A DNA stretch of 64,000 nucleotides from Hevea brasiliensis (taxonomy: Eukaryota > Streptophyta > Magnoliopsida > Malpighiales > Euphorbiaceae): assembly GCF_030052815.1 (NCBI RefSeq), contig NC_079505.1, positions 29,140,992 to 29,204,991 of the forward strand. Reading direction: 5' to 3'. How positions within the stretch are numbered: the stretch's first letter is position 1; every line of letters starts with the position of its first letter. Below are positions 34,030 to 47,807 of this stretch, in pieces. Position numbers and translations under genes: made by a program. The notes below the pieces were generated by a model that saw nothing but the letters and a program-made list of their open reading frames with translations, made no database searches and had not been told where the DNA came from.

Positions 34030-35469
34030 GATGGCACTCTCTGCTTATGTATTGACTATCGACAGTTGAATAAGGTGACAGTAAAGAACAGATATCCATT
34101 GCCCTGCATTGATGACTTATTTGATCAGTTGAGAGGTGCAGCTGTGTTCTCCAAAATTGACTTGAGATCAGGTTATTATCAACTGAAAGTACATGAGCAA
34201 AGTATTCCTAAAACTGCCTTCAGAACCCGCTATGGCCATTATGAGTTCTTAGTCATGCCATTCGGGTTAACTAATGCTCCGGCTGCTTTTATGGATCTGA
34301 TGAACACTATCTTCAGACCATACCTCGATCAGTTTGTTGTGGTATTTATTGATGATATATTGGTCTATTCGTGGAGTGCAGAAGAGCATGATAGACATCT
34401 GCGGATTGTACTACAGACTTTGAGGAAGAAACAGCTATATGCCAAATTGTCGAAGTGTGAATTTTGGCTGAAGGAAATATCTTTCTTGGGGCATGTAGTA
34501 TCAGAAGAGGGCATCAAGGTAGATCCAAGTAAGATTGAAGCTGTCCTTAATTGGAGGCCACCCAGAAATATCACAGAGATTCGCAGTTTTCTAGGTTTAG
34601 CTGGATCCTACCGTCGATTTGTGAAGGGATTCTCCATGTTGGCATCTCCATTGACTAAGCTGCTTAGAAAAGATGTGAAATTTTAGTGGATGGATAAATG
34701 CCAACAGAGTTTTGATGAATTGAAGAAATGTTTGACTGAAGCTCTAGTCCTTACTTTACCTACCCTGGGTAAAGAATACACAGTTTACAGTGATGCTTCT
34801 CATAATGGGTTAGGCTGTGTATTGATGCAAGATCGAAATGTCATTGCCTATGCATCATGCCAGCTAAAGCCGCATGAGAGGAATTATTTGACACATGATT
34901 TGGAGCTTGCAGCTATAGTGTTTGCTCTTAAGATCTGGAGACACTACTTGTATGGGGAAAAGTGTTACATCTACACAAATCATAAGAGTTTGAAGTATTT
35001 GGGCACTCAGAAAGAGTTGAATTTGAGACAGAGGAGATGGTTAGAGTTGATAAAAGACTATGATTGTCTGATAGACTATCAACCATGGAAAGCTAATGTG
35101 GTGGCTGACGCCTTAAGTCGCAAGACTATGGCAAGTCTACGGGTTACTCCTTTGTCTTTGGTGCATGAGTTAAGATTATTGCATGCCAGCTTAGTGATTA
35201 ATGATGATGGACAGACAGCAATTGCATGGCATGTACAGCCAGTGTTGATTGATCAGATCAGAATGGCTGCTCAGAATGATGAAAGGTATCAGAAGCTATT
35301 GGAAGAAGTAAAGCAGGGCAAGAAACCAGAATCCTCAATCAGAGATGATGGTCTACTGCTACACCAGGGTAGAATGTGTGTTCCTAATGATGTTGATTTG
35401 AGGCAGATCATTTTGAAGGAAGCACATGAGTCTCCTTTTGCCATGCACCCTGATGGCACAAAAATGTAT
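34030..35469 (+). pseudogene. Element B RT, RNase H and integrase zinc domain
   Basis: It continues RT from the preceding piece in the same frame. It contains the FIDD catalytic box (Asp codons 34351-34356), the connection domain, RNase H ([10 protein letters not shown] near 34788; the DHKS element is changed to NHKS near 34980) and VADALSRK. The first histidines of the integrase zinc module ([12 protein letters not shown]) follow. A single stop (TTT TAG TGG, 34684-34686) interrupts it. It ends at codon 35467-35469, where a second reversed solo LTR begins. Confidence 0.93.
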
Positions 35470-38400
35470 TGTGACACCCCTTACCCGTGTACAGTATACC
35501 CGAGTAAGTAATGCCACACGGTGTACCGGCACACTCTAATATTCCTCACTTAATTTATATCATACTTTTGCATATAATTTATGAAATACAATTTATTTAA
35601 ACCATTTATCAAAAGTATCATTCATTTAAGGTTCCGAAAATTTTAAATAAAATCCGGCGGAGTACCGGCTAATAATGGAGAAAACCGTTCTTCGGAACCT
35701 GTTAAAAACACTCCCAATATTTTTATTCCATCATCTCAAACTCCAATATCCAATATCTCAACAATATTTCTCAATAGCAAATTCTCAATAATCTTTTCAT
35801 TTCTCAACATCCATTTCTCATATACAAGCAATAAATACATGCTCAAATTTTTGCATTCATAGTCATAACTTTCATTATTTACATGAACATCAAAATATAT
35901 TACATGAGTTCAAATACATATGAAAAAGTAAAAATCTGCTACAAAATATCAAAATGACAAAATGACACCTAGTGCCCTACCAATGCAATCGCAGTAGTGA
36001 GGTGACATGGACACCGAGCGTAATCATAGATGGACTCACCCGATGCGTGGTCTCACGGGCTCACGATCGGGATCTCCAGTACCTATGCGTGGCAAAGCAA
36101 CGCGCTAAGCAATAATGCTTAGTGGTGCAATAATATAATAGAAGAAAATAGCAAGAAAATAAATGTGTATACAATGTGTATGCTTTCTTTGTTTGATCTT
36201 GGTATATTCATTAATTCATTAACTTTGTTCACTCTTATTCATTTGGTTGCCCCAAGTAACCTACACTAGACGATCGGATCGATAACGGGTAAAGCCGCAC
36301 TAGGTATCTAATACCTCGGGCCGTCACACCATCGATCGCATATGCATCACCGGTGTGCAGAGCAGCTACTAAGTCGTAATTAATCTCGAGCACAAGGCCA
36401 AGTCTCAATGCAAAGTCGAATGGCTAAAAGCCATGAAATCACAGAATGGCATTTTTGTCATGTGCAAGATCTTGCTAATCGAACCCTATTGGCATGCCAA
36501 ACTATCCAAACCAATCTTGTTAGGTATACTAGGGCATTTGAAACTTTTAAATTCTTCAATTTGTGAATTTCAACTTTTTTTGGTGTCACTATTCATCATT
36601 GGTCAACAAAAATGTTGACTTTTGGAATAAAAATGTGTACATTGACTTTGGCACTCCCAACATACCATATTTAGTGTTTAAAACTTGTTGGCATTAAGTG
36701 TTAATACCATTCCAAAGTGAAACTCAAAACAAGCAGAATTTTCAGTTTTGGTGAGTCAACTTCACTGTTCCATTAGACACTGTTACTGTTGGAATTTGAA
36801 GAAATGTAAAACATGAAAGTTGTTCCTTATTTTGTCTAGTTGAATTTCCTTTTTTGAATCACTCCATTTGGAGTTTTGTAGCTCCAGATATGGCTCAAAA
36901 ACCCAAGCTGTCCGGATATGTATTCTGCAGAAATTTACCATATCTACAGTGCATGAACAGTAACTTGAGTCACTTGGTTGAATGGGTTCTGGCCATAATT
37001 TGGGGTAGGTTCCTTCATGAAAGTTGTTTGTCTATGTCTTAACTTGTTGCTGTAAAACTTTCAGACCAATTGACCAAATCTACAGTGAGTTATGGCCAAA
37101 TAAACAGTTACTGTTCATTTGGCAAATTCTGCAGAATTCAGTGCAGGGTATCCGGATTGTGGCTGAGTTTTGACCCTTTTGCTTTGGTCTTTTGGGCATG
37201 GTTTCTTCAGCAAAAATGTGCCATTATAAGCCTAGTTTCATGTCCAATTGGCCAAACACCAATTGGACTAGCACAGCCCAAGTTATGGCAGTGCAAAGGG
37301 ACTGAAATTTCAGTCCCTATGCTGCTGTCCATAGGGCAGCCTGCAACCTCACCTTGCCATAGTATTTTTCAGTCCCATTTATGGTCAACACATCTAAAAT
37401 GGTCACTAATTGACCATTACAATGTGCCCTAACAATTTCCTAAGCCAATTCACACTTTCACCTTTCCAAACCCTAAGGTTCAAATCAATTTATCCCTAAA
37501 CCTCAATTTAACACACTAGTTCAACATCTATGTAGTTATATAGCTTAACATAATTTCCAATTCATGTTAAGTCCATTAAAACCATCAAAACACTCCCTTA
37601 TTCTTCCTCCCTTAGGTCTGCCAGAATTGAAGGCATGCATAAGTATAAATTTCATTCACTTAAATTACCAATTCTTGCTCACTTAAAGGCTTTAACATGG
37701 AATAAAGGTGATTTGAGTATTTATATGCACTAACCTTGTTTGGGCAGAATTTTCCAAGCCTCTAAACCTCAATTTCCTTCCTCTTGTTGGCTGCCAAGAG
37801 CTTGTTTAAGATGTGGGGTAAGGTTTTAATGAAGAGAGGTTAAAGAAATAGGGTGGAAGTGAGGAAAATCTAAAGCTTGAAAAAGCTTCCATGGAAGGTG
37901 GCCATGGCTAGGTTTCGGCTGGCTTTTTGGGAGAGGATGGCTGCTGCAATTATGTCTTAATTTGGTCTTCTTTTATGTCTTTTATTAGTTTGGTCAAATG
38001 GGAGCTTAATGGTGATTGGTTGGTAATCTTGAATGACATCACTTTGATGTCATAAATTGGCATTTGTTGCATTTTTCTTTCCTTTCCTCCACTACTCATT
38101 TTCAATTTAATTTCTAGCAATATTTCTTCATATTTTATGTCATATTAATTATTTACTCAACTGGACAAGTCGGCCAAAAATCACCTCGGAAGGCGAAATG
38201 ACCAAAATGCCCTCCGTTTGGCTTAACGGGTCAAAATTGGTATCTGGATTGAAAAATTTTTCTAGGTATTTTCTTGGCATTCTAATGCCATGGGAACCTC
38301 AATTACCCTTCTCTGGAGTCCCAAAAATTATTTTATAATTTTTCCCCCGGGTCTAGGGCTCCTCGTTGCGAGAACCGCAACTTCCCTCTGGTTACCCATC

Positions 38401-38594
38401 GCTAGGGCACCGGCTCGTTTAACTTGATTGCATTTTATTTCTAAAATTTTTACTAAGTGTTTCTTATTAATATTTGAGTTAATTATGGTTCCTGACTTTA
38501 GTTTAAATATTTTTCCGGACGTTCTAGCTGTCCGGACCGACACCGGTCACCGAAACAGTAGGATGTACGGAGTGGTTACCGGGAGGGTGTTACA
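35470..38594 (-). mobile_element. Reversed solo LTR of family A (short subtype) inside element B integrase
   Basis: 3,125 bp, minus strand, TGTAACACCCTCCC...GGTGTCACA, with target duplication TGTAT (35465-35469 and 38595-38599). The pol frame resumes exactly after it ([12 protein letters not shown]). It has a 5S-like block (38379-38424), a TGACATCA palindrome (38034-38052) and a stem-loop (36105-36122). The 20-bp minisatellite is reduced to a single unit. Confidence 0.95.
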
Positions 38595-38599
38595 TGTAT

Positions 38600-39805
38600 A
38601 GAGGGCTAAAGGAGCATTACTGGTGGATGGGTATGAAAAGAGATGTGGCAGAGTTTGTTTCTAAATGCCTAACTTGTCAGCAAGTGAAGGCAGAGCATCA
38701 AGTACCCGCTGGGTTGTTACATCCACTACCAGTACCAGAATGGAAATGGGAGAGAATAACGATGGATTTTGTGATGGAACTTTCGAGGACACAGAAGAGT
38801 CATGATGCGATTTGGATCATTGTTGACAGACTGACCAAGTCTGCTCATTTTCTGCCAGCTCGGATGGACTACAGTTTAGAAAGATTGGCCAAGTTGTACA
38901 TTGATGACATTGTGAGACTGCATGGAGTGCCAGTATCCATCGTATCAGACAGAGGTCCTAGGTTCACTTCTAGATTCTGGGGTAGTCTTCAGAGAGCCCT
39001 AGGAACTAGATTGAACTTCAGTACTGCATTCCACCCACAGACAGATGGCCAGTCTGAGAGGGTAATTTAGATCTTAGAGGACATGCTACGGGCTTGTGTG
39101 ATTGAGTTTAAGGGCAGTTGGGATACACACTTGCCTTTGATTGAGTTTGCTTACAACAACAGTTACCAATCAAGCATTGGGATGCCTCCATATGAAGCTT
39201 TGTATGGCAGAAAATGTAGAACCCCATTATGTTGGGATGACGTGGGTGAAAGAAAGATGATTGGACCTGAAATTATTCAGCAGACTGAGGAGAAGGTTAG
39301 GGTGATCAGAGATCGATTTAAGACTGCATCAGACCGTCAGAAGTCCTATATTGATCTGAAGAGAAGGGATATTGAGTATGCAGTGGGTGAGAAAGTATTC
39401 CTCAAGGTTTCCCCATGGAAGAGGATTATGAGATTCAGTAGAAAGGGGAAACTGAGTCCTCGTTTCATTGGGCCATATGAGGTTCTGGAAAGAGTGGGTC
39501 CTTTGGCATATCGGTTGGCACTACCTCCAGAGTTGGAGAAGATACATAATGTCTTCCATGTGTCTATGTTGAGGAGGTATCGATCAGACCCATCTCATGC
39601 ACTACCAATAGAAGAAATTGAAGTGAATCCAGACCTCACATATGAAGAAGAACCCATAGAGATTCTGGCTTATGAGGTGAAGCAGCTATGGAACAAGTAG
39701 ATACCGTTAGTGAAAGTGCTGTGGAACCATCATTCTGGCCAAGAAGCTACTTGGGAACGAGAGGAGGACATGAGCAGACAGCAGCCACAGCTGTTCAGAG
39801 ATTGA
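38600..39805 (+). pseudogene. Element B integrase and chromodomain-like tail
   Basis: The end of the zinc module ([12 protein letters not shown]) is followed by the integrase core with Asp ([11 protein letters not shown]), Asp ([13 protein letters not shown]) and Glu (GQSERV), then the GPY-like segment (SPRFIGPYEVLERVGPLAYRL). Last comes a chromodomain-like C-terminus (YEEEPIEILAYEV...VKVLWNHHS...EATWERE) ending at TGA 39803-39805. Nonsense codons at 39068-39070 and 39698-39700 replace glutamine codons. With both solo LTRs removed, gag-pol spans about 4.65 kb (about 1,550 codons), normal for the group. Confidence 0.94.
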
Positions 39806-39836
39806 TACCAGGTAAAATTTCAAGATGAAATTTATT

Positions 39837-40224
39837 TGTAACACCCCTATTTGTATAGCTTGGTATATTTCACTATTCTGGTGACCGGTGTCGGTCCGGA
39901 CAATTAAGGAGATTAGAACCATACTTAAGACAACTAGATAAGCCATAAATACAAATAATTAGTAATTGTCAATTAGTTAAGCATAAATAAGAAAAACAGA
40001 ACATAAGAAGTTAAACGAGCCGAGAGTCACAGCAATGGGTGACCTTCTCGGGAACGACTGCGAAGTCGATTTAAACTCAAATTTCGAATCGTAAAATATG
40101 ACACTGCGGTCCTTAGGACCATTACGAACACAGTGGGAAAGAGAAAATCACGAAAAAGAACTGTTAAGCCAGTCAAATAATTAGGTCAGAGAGCTGAAAG
40201 AAATATTGAATTATTTGCAAACTG
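39837..40224 (+). mobile_element. Element B 3' LTR, truncated after 388 bp
   Basis: It starts TGTAACACCCC and follows the 5' LTR closely, including an intact 5S-like block (40008-40060). It breaks off at about 40221-40224 in a sequence shared with element C gag (ACTG), a microhomology junction. Confidence 0.9.
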
Positions 40225-40641
40225 TCTGGCTGGAGGCAGTGGTTGTGCCACAGGTGTCTGAGGTGGAGCTTGAGCAGGCATACCCCCAGCCATTTGTTGA
40301 AACATTGCGGCCATCTGCTGTGCAAACTGTGCAGAAAACTGTGGCATTTGCGGGGCTGGTGCTACTGACCCACTGACATTCGGTAAAGCTGGGGCTTCCC
40401 CTTGTGCCTCAGCTTCAACAGACTGCTCAACTAAGTGATCCCCTTCTTCCATTTCAATATGAAGTTAGGGTATCTCCTGAATAAGTAATACAAGAAGATT
40501 TCCCTCCGTTAGTTCATATTCATGATGTAATGCACTGTATGTAACAAATATGGACATTGAGCAGTTGTACTTAACAAAGAAAGACACAAATTCTCAAGTT
40601 AAAACATACTTCAAAAATTTTGCTCTGATACCACTAAAACA
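40225..40641 (-). pseudogene. Element C second unit: gag start and leader fragment
   Basis: On the minus strand this is primer site (40622-40633), short leader, then a gag start codon at 40452 (MEEGDHLVEQSVEAEAQGEA) running to PPARQ, cut at about 40225. It lies directly downstream of a complete LTR that already ends a full element C. So it is the beginning of a second internal region sharing that LTR. Confidence 0.85.
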
Positions 40642-43600
40642 TGTCACACCTTACTCGTCTGTAAGGCATAACATGATCCCGTAGAATACCTAATGAACTA
40701 CCGAACTTCACCTACCGATAACTCATTAAGTACCCTACAAGGGATTTTAAAACAATTTTCTTATTTTTGGTAAGTGGTGAGCATTTTCTAATAGGTATTT
40801 AAAACATTTAATTGAAATTAAATGCTAGTTAAAACTTTTGGCCCATTTTATTTTTTCGCAAATTTTATAAAAATTTTGACAGAGTTCCATTTATATTTTG
40901 AGAAAACAGTTCTTCAAATACCTGTAAAAAAAAAGCACTTCCAAAAATTTTCTCAACCACTACTTCACTTTCACAATAAACTCAATCAATTTCAACAACT
41001 CCACAATCATTTCAATCAATTTCTCAAGTTCAAAATTCAATAATCATCAAGGTACTGTCAATCAATTTTATACATTCATATTTCTTTAAAGATAAACAAT
41101 TTATATATACATCATACAAAAATTTACATTAAGAAAATCCAAACTAAAATTTATTACGAATTTTATACAGATTTTGTACAAGCTGCTCAAGACCCATTTT
41201 CACATGTCCATACATTTCTGTGCATTACATACATCAAAATAAATATTTACAATCAGGGTATGAATTATACCCGATAGCTTTAAAGCAGGAAGATCCTCAA
41301 TTCTCAGCAGTTCAGTCTGCTGCTCCTTTAGTCTCTGTATCTGCGACAGCAATAGAAGCTATCGCTGAGTACTAGGACTCACTGGTGCACAACATATTAA
41401 AATAATTTTTATGCAGAAATAAAATCACATTTATTCAAAATTTGAACTGAGCATGCGAGTTAAATACAAAACATAATTTATGAGATTTTAATCCCAAACA
41501 ATTTCATTTTGAAGTATCAAATCACATTTCATAAAACTCACAGTTAGTTCATGCCATTCGAAACACATAGAATCTCAATAGCTAGAGGCTAAAGAGAAAT
41601 CACATCACAAGGCTAGCTAGCTCAAATATATGGATATCCATTCACATCCTTTTCTACTGGCACACCTTAACACTTCTCCAGAGAAGGAATCAAAATTCGA
41701 AACTAATTACCTCTACTAGTCGTGCTAGTGAGGTGTTCAAATATATGGTCATGACACAATGGTTTCAAAACTTATCTTAACAATTTGCTAAACATTGTCA
41801 TTTCAAATATACACAATAATTTTCACAATTTAAATCAAAACATCATAAATAAGGTCACAATAAACTTTCAACAATTTCAATTAAAGCATCATAAATAATG
41901 TCTCAATTCACTTTTTCAAATCATTCAAAACAATATGCAGCAAATAATTTACAAAAATTACACGTTGTGCACAAACCTTAAGCGAGTCACCACTTGGCCT
42001 CGACTCGGTTCCTCGGGTTCTTTCCCGGTATTCTTTCCAACTGAAACACACAATTTTACAATGTTTCAGTACTAGAACTTGAAATAAATCCATAATAAAT
42101 TTAGCTTCACTTTTATCTAGCTTTAACACGCTTAACTCGACGTTCTTGAAATTTTGTGTTTCGAGTTACTATTCACTATACTATTCAAGTAAAATTGTTG
42201 ACTTTCTAAGGCTTAATAGGTATGAGAACTCCAACTTCACCCACATACCATATTTTGGTCACTAAATTTGTTGGTTTTGGTCATTTTCTCAAAACTTAGG
42301 TCTTTTAGGCAAAATAGCCAATTTTTTATTTTGGAGTCCTAAGTTGCACTATTTCATTGGTCCTTTTATTGTTGGAATTTGGCAAAACTTTCTTCATAGA
42401 AAATGTTCCCTATTGTCTTAAGTTTATTCTCCTTTTTGAATCACCCCAATCGGAGTTTTGTAGCTCAAGTTATAACTAAAATACAGTTACTGTTCATGTT
42501 GCAGAATTTAATTCTGCAGATTTATTGCTCCAACTTCGTTCAGCAATTTGATAAAGTTAAGTCCATAATTTGGTCTAATTTTCATCATATGAAATGTTTT
42601 ACTGTGTCTTAGGTTTCCATCAGTTCAAGAATTGCTTAAATCGGAGTTTCCTAGAGAGAGTTATAGCCATTGAAACTTTACTGTTCATATGGTAAATCTG
42701 CAGTCCTGCAGATTCAGTGATTCAATTTTGCTCAGTGATTTGATTAGGTTAATGGCATAATTTGGGTTGGTGTTCTTCATAAAAGTTTTAGGTCTATATC
42801 CCATCTAACCACTGGTAAAATTTCAGGTCATTTTGACCTGCCTAGCTCAAGTTATGACCAAATGAACAAATACTATTCATTTGGTCAGTTTGTACAGGGT
42901 AGCCTATAATTTTCCAACTTTGATCAATTTGTTCATTAGGTTTTGGTCACTTTTTGAGCATGCTTCGTAAATGAAAATTGTGTCATTTAGTGCCTATTTT
43001 CATTCCCAATTGGTCCCATACCAATTGGACTTGTAAAATTTCATTTTTGGTCCCTCAAAGTTGACTTGGTCATGCTGCAGCAACATGACCACACTCCCTC
43101 CGAATTTGACTTTAATTCCAACACTTCTAACACACTTAATTAGGTCACAAATAACCATTTTTCACTTCACCTTAGGTCAAAGACACCATTTACCACTTCC
43201 TCACATTTTTGGTCTCTAACTCTAATGTTCAAAACCCTAATTCACCAACCTCATGCATTTAACTACCTTCAAAGCTTTTAATCCTAACCATTCAACTAAC
43301 TAAAGTTCCTAAACCCATTCAAATCATGCAAATCACCTTTCCCTTCATGCTGGCCGAATTTCAGTTTGGTCCCTCAACAAATTTTCTTTCCATTTTAAGT
43401 TTATTTACAAGTTCAATAAGTTAGAAATGTAAGAATTAAACTCAAATTATCAAATTTGATTACTAACCTTTTATGCAGAATTTCTTTTTCTTCAAAACTT
43501 CTTCCTTTCTTTCTTTTATTATTATTTTTTTTTTGTTGTCAAGCTCCTTATCTAGGTCTACTACAAGATTTAATGTTGGAGATTAAGGTTTCTATGGTGG

Positions 43601-44376
43601 AATTGAAGGTTTATGAAGCTTAGTTTTGGAGCTTCAATGGTGGTTTTTGGTGAGGAAAAGAGGAAAGAGATGGGTCACGTTTTTTTTTTTTTTTTTTGAA
43701 GAAGAAGACTTTATTTTTTTTTCTTTTCTTTTATGTCTTAGGAAGACCAAAAATTCCAATTAATTAAATATATTAATTATTATTTTTATGGTATCATGCA
43801 TGATGTCATGCATGATGTCATCACCTTTTTAACTTTTTCATTTTCTTTTTTTTTCCTATTTATTTTTCTATTAGTTCTTTAATTTAATTTTCGATTTCGA
43901 AATTTTCTTTTCTCCGATTTTATTTGACAGTTAGGTCAGGAGTCAGCTCTAGGGGTCAATTGACCAAATTGCCCCTCGCCGGTTCATCCCTATTTACAAA
44001 TAATTAAATATTTCTTCCAGCTTCCTGACCTAATTATTTGACTGACTTAATAGTTGTTTTTCATGATTTTCTCTTTTCCACTGTGTTCATAAGGTCCTAA
44101 GGACCGCAGTGTCACATTTTACGGTTCGAAATTTGAGTTTAAAACGACTTCGCAGTCCTTCCCGAGAAGGTCACCCATCATTGTGACTCTCGGCTCGTTT
44201 AACTACTTATATTTTGTTTTTCTTATTTATACTTAACTAATTGAACATTACTAATTATTTGTGTTTATGGCTTCTCTAGTTGTCTTAGATATGGTTCTAA
44301 TCCCCTTAATTGTCCGGACCAACATCGGTCACCGGAACAGTGAAATATACTAGGCTATGCAATTAGGGGTGTTACA
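40642..44376 (-). mobile_element. Element C complete LTR (shared by two tandem units)
   Basis: 3,735 bp, minus strand, TGTAACACCCCTAATTGC...GTAAGGTGTGACA. It is the 3' LTR of the internal region at 44377-49242 and, at the same time, the 5' LTR of the gag fragment at 40225-40641. Its end portion differs from the other C LTR (49243-49688) at about a dozen of 446 positions by eye. Confidence 0.92.
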
Positions 44377-44391
44377 ATTCTCCCCCCCTTA
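44377..44391 (-). other. Element C polypurine tract
   Basis: On the minus strand AAGGGGGGGAGAAT lies immediately before the LTR. Confidence 0.85.
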
Positions 44392-44438
44392 AAATAAATT
44401 TCGTCTCGAAATTTTACCTGGTACTAATCTCTGAATAG

Positions 44439-47400
44439 CTATGGGTGCTGTCTCCTCATGTCCTCCTCTCGTTCCCAAGTAGCTTCTTGGCCCGAATGAT
44501 GGTTCCACAGCACTTTTACCAATGGTATCTGCTTATTCCGTATCTGCTTCACCTCATAAGCCAGAATCTCTATGGGTTCTTCTTCATATGTGAGGTCTGG
44601 ATTCACTTTAATTTCCTCTACTGGTAGTACATGAGATGGGTCTGATCGATACCTCCTTAACATCGATACATGGAAGAAATTATGTATCTTCTCCAACTCT
44701 GGAGGTAGTGCCAACCGATATGCCAAAGGACCCACTCTTTCCAGAACCTCATATGGCCCGATAAAACGAGGACTCAGTTTCCCCTTTCTACCGAATCTCA
44801 TAATTCTTTTCCAAGGAGAAACTTTGAGGAAAACTTTCTCACCCACTGCATACTCAATATCCCTTCTTTTCAAATCAATGTAGGACTTCTGACGGTCTGA
44901 TGCAGTCTTAAGTCGATCTCTGATCACTCTAATTTTCTCTTCAGTTTGCTGAACAATTTCGGGTCCAATCATCTTTGTCTCACCCACGTCATCCCAACAC
45001 AATGGGGTTCTACATTTTCTACCATACAAAGCTTCATATGGAGGCATCCCAATGCTTGATTGGTAGCTATTGTTGTGAGCAAACTCAATCAAAGGCAAGT
45101 GTGTATCCCAATTGCCCTCAAATTCAATCACACAAGCTCGTAGCATATCCTCCAAGATTTGAATTACCCTCTCAGACTGGCCATCTGTTTATGGGTGGAA
45201 TGCAGTATTGAAGTTCAATCTAGTTCCTAGGGCTCTCTGAGGACTACCCCAGAATCTAGAAGTGAACCTAGGATCTTTGTCTGATACGATGGATACTGGC
45301 ACTCCATGTAGTCTCATAATTTCATCAATGTACAACTTGGCCAATCTTTCTAAACTGTAGTCCATCCGAACTAGCAAAAAATGAGCAGACTTGGTTAGTC
45401 TGTCAATAATGACCCATACTGCATCATGACTCTTTTGTGTCCTCGGAAGTCCCATTACAAAATCCATCGTTATTCTCTCCCATTTCCATTCTGGTATTGG
45501 TAGTGGATGTAACAAGCCAGCGGGTACTTGATGTTCTGCCTTTACTTGCTGACAAGTTAGGCATTTAGATATAAACTCTGCCACATCCCTTTTCATACCC
45601 ATCCACCAGATATGTTCCTTTAGCCCTCTATACATTTTTGTGCCACCAAGGTGCATGGCAAAAGGAGACTCATGTGCTTCCTTCAAAATGATCTGCCTCA
45701 AATCAACATCATTAGAAACACATATTCTGCCCTGGTGTAGCAGTAGACCATCATCTCTGATTGAGAATTCTGGTTTCTTGCCCTGTCGGATTTCTTCCAT
45801 CGACCGATACTTCGATCATTACGGCGACCATTCTAATATGATCAATTAACACTGGCTGTACATGCCATGCAACTGCTGTTTGCCCATCATCATTAATCTC
45901 TAAGCTGGCATGCAATGATCTTAACTCATGTACCAAAGACAAAGGAGTAACCCGTAGACTCGCCATAGTTTTGCGACTTAAGGCATCAGCCACAACATTA
46001 GCTTTCCCTGATTGATAGTCTATTAGACAATCATAGTCTTTTATCAATTCTAACCATCTCCTCTGTCTCAAATTCAACTTCTTCTGAGTGCCCAAATACT
46101 TCAAACTCTTTTGATCTGTGTAGATGTAACACTTTTCCCCATACAAGTAGTGTCTCCAGATCTTAAGAGCAAACACAATAGCTGCAAGCTCCAAATCATG
46201 TGTTGGATAATTCCTCTCATGCGGTTTTAGCTGGCGCGATGCATAGGCAATAACGTTTTGATCTTGCATCAGTACATAGCCTAACCCATTGTGAGAAGCA
46301 TCACTATATACTGTATACTCTTTACCCAGTGTAGGTAAAGTTAGGACTGGAGCTTCAGTCAAACATCTTTTCAATTCATCAAAACTCTGTTGGCATTTAT
46401 TCGTCCACTAAAATTTTACATCATTGCGGAGTAGCTTAGTCAATGGAGATGCCAACATGGAAAATCCCTTCACAAATCGACGGTAGTATCCAGCTAAACC
46501 CAAAAAACTGCGAATCTCTGTGACATTTCTGGGTGGCCTCCAATTGGGGCGACTTCAATCTTACTTGGATCTACCTTGATGCCCTCTTCTGATACTACAT
46601 GCCCCAAGAAAGATATTTCCTTTAGCCAAAATTCACACTTAGACAATTTGGCATATAGCTATTTCTCCCTCAAAGTCTGCAGTACAATCTGCAGATGTCT
46701 ATCATGCTCTTCTGCATTCCTCGAATAGACCAATATATCATTTATAAATACCATAACAAACTGGTCGAGTTATGGTCTGAAGATAGTGTTCATCAGATCC
46801 ATAAAAGAAGCCGGAGCATTAGTTAACCCGAATGGCATGACTAAGAACTCATAATGGCCATAGCGGGTTCTGAAGGCAGTTTTAGGAATACTCTGCTGAT
46901 AATAACCTGATCTCAGGTCAATTTTGGAAAACACAGCTGCACCCCTCAACTGATCAAACAAGTCATCAATGCGGGGCAATGGATATCTATTCTTTATTGT
47001 CACCTTATTCAACTATTGATAATCAATACACAAACGGAGAGTGCCATCTTTCTTCTTAACAAACAACACTGGCGCTCCCCAAGGTGACACACTAGGGTGG
47101 ATAAAGCCCTTGTCAAGCAGCTCTTGCAACTCTTTTAGTTCTGCAGGTGCCATTCTATATGGTGTTATGGAGATTGGGTCCACACCAAGCATAACATCAA
47201 TCTCAAACTGCACCTCTCTTTCTGGAGGTAATCCTGGCAATTCATCAGGAAACACATCCGAAAAGTCACATACAGTAGGGATGTCCCTTAGTGCTGGGCT
47301 CCCCACTTGGGTGTCTATCACATGTGCCAAGTATGCTTCACACCCCTTTCTGATCATCCTTCTGGCTAGTGCAGCCGAAATGATGTTTGATGGCAGTAAA

Positions 47401-47807
47401 TGCCTCTCCCCATGTATTACCACATCACCGTATAAAGGGAGACCAAAAGTGACTGTCTTCAGTCTACAGTCAATCATAGCGTGATGCCTAGCTAACCAAT
47501 CCATGCCCAAGATGATATCATACTCTCTGAAGGGCATTTCAATCAAGTCTGATAGGAAAACATGTCCTTGGATCACCAAAGGACAGTCTCTATAAATTCT
47601 GTTGACTCGGACCTCTTGTCCTAACGGACTAGTCACTAGCACTTCAAAACCCATTTGCACACATGGAACAGCAAGTGAACTGACTATGCTAGCACTAACA
47701 TATGAATGGGTTAAACCCGGATCAAACAATACAAATACTTCTTGATCAGAGATAGAGAATGTACCAGCTATCACATCAGAAGTCTCAGCCTCTTCTCGCT
47801 GTCTCAT
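44439..47807 (-). pseudogene. Element C pol (protease, RT, RNase H, integrase, chromodomain-like tail)
   Basis: The order is protease ([11 protein letters not shown]), RT, RNase H ([10 protein letters not shown]), VADALSRK, integrase zinc module and core (IIDRLTKS, VSDKDPRF), and a chromodomain-like tail. Lesions are stops at 47013-47015, 46770-46772 and 46407-46409, a 15-bp in-frame loss after GYYQ relative to B, and small frameshifts near 46550 and 45800. The tail ends early at TAG 44439-44441. The RT catalytic box reads FIND instead of FIDD (Asn codon 46740-46742), so RT would be inactive even without the stops. Confidence 0.94.
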
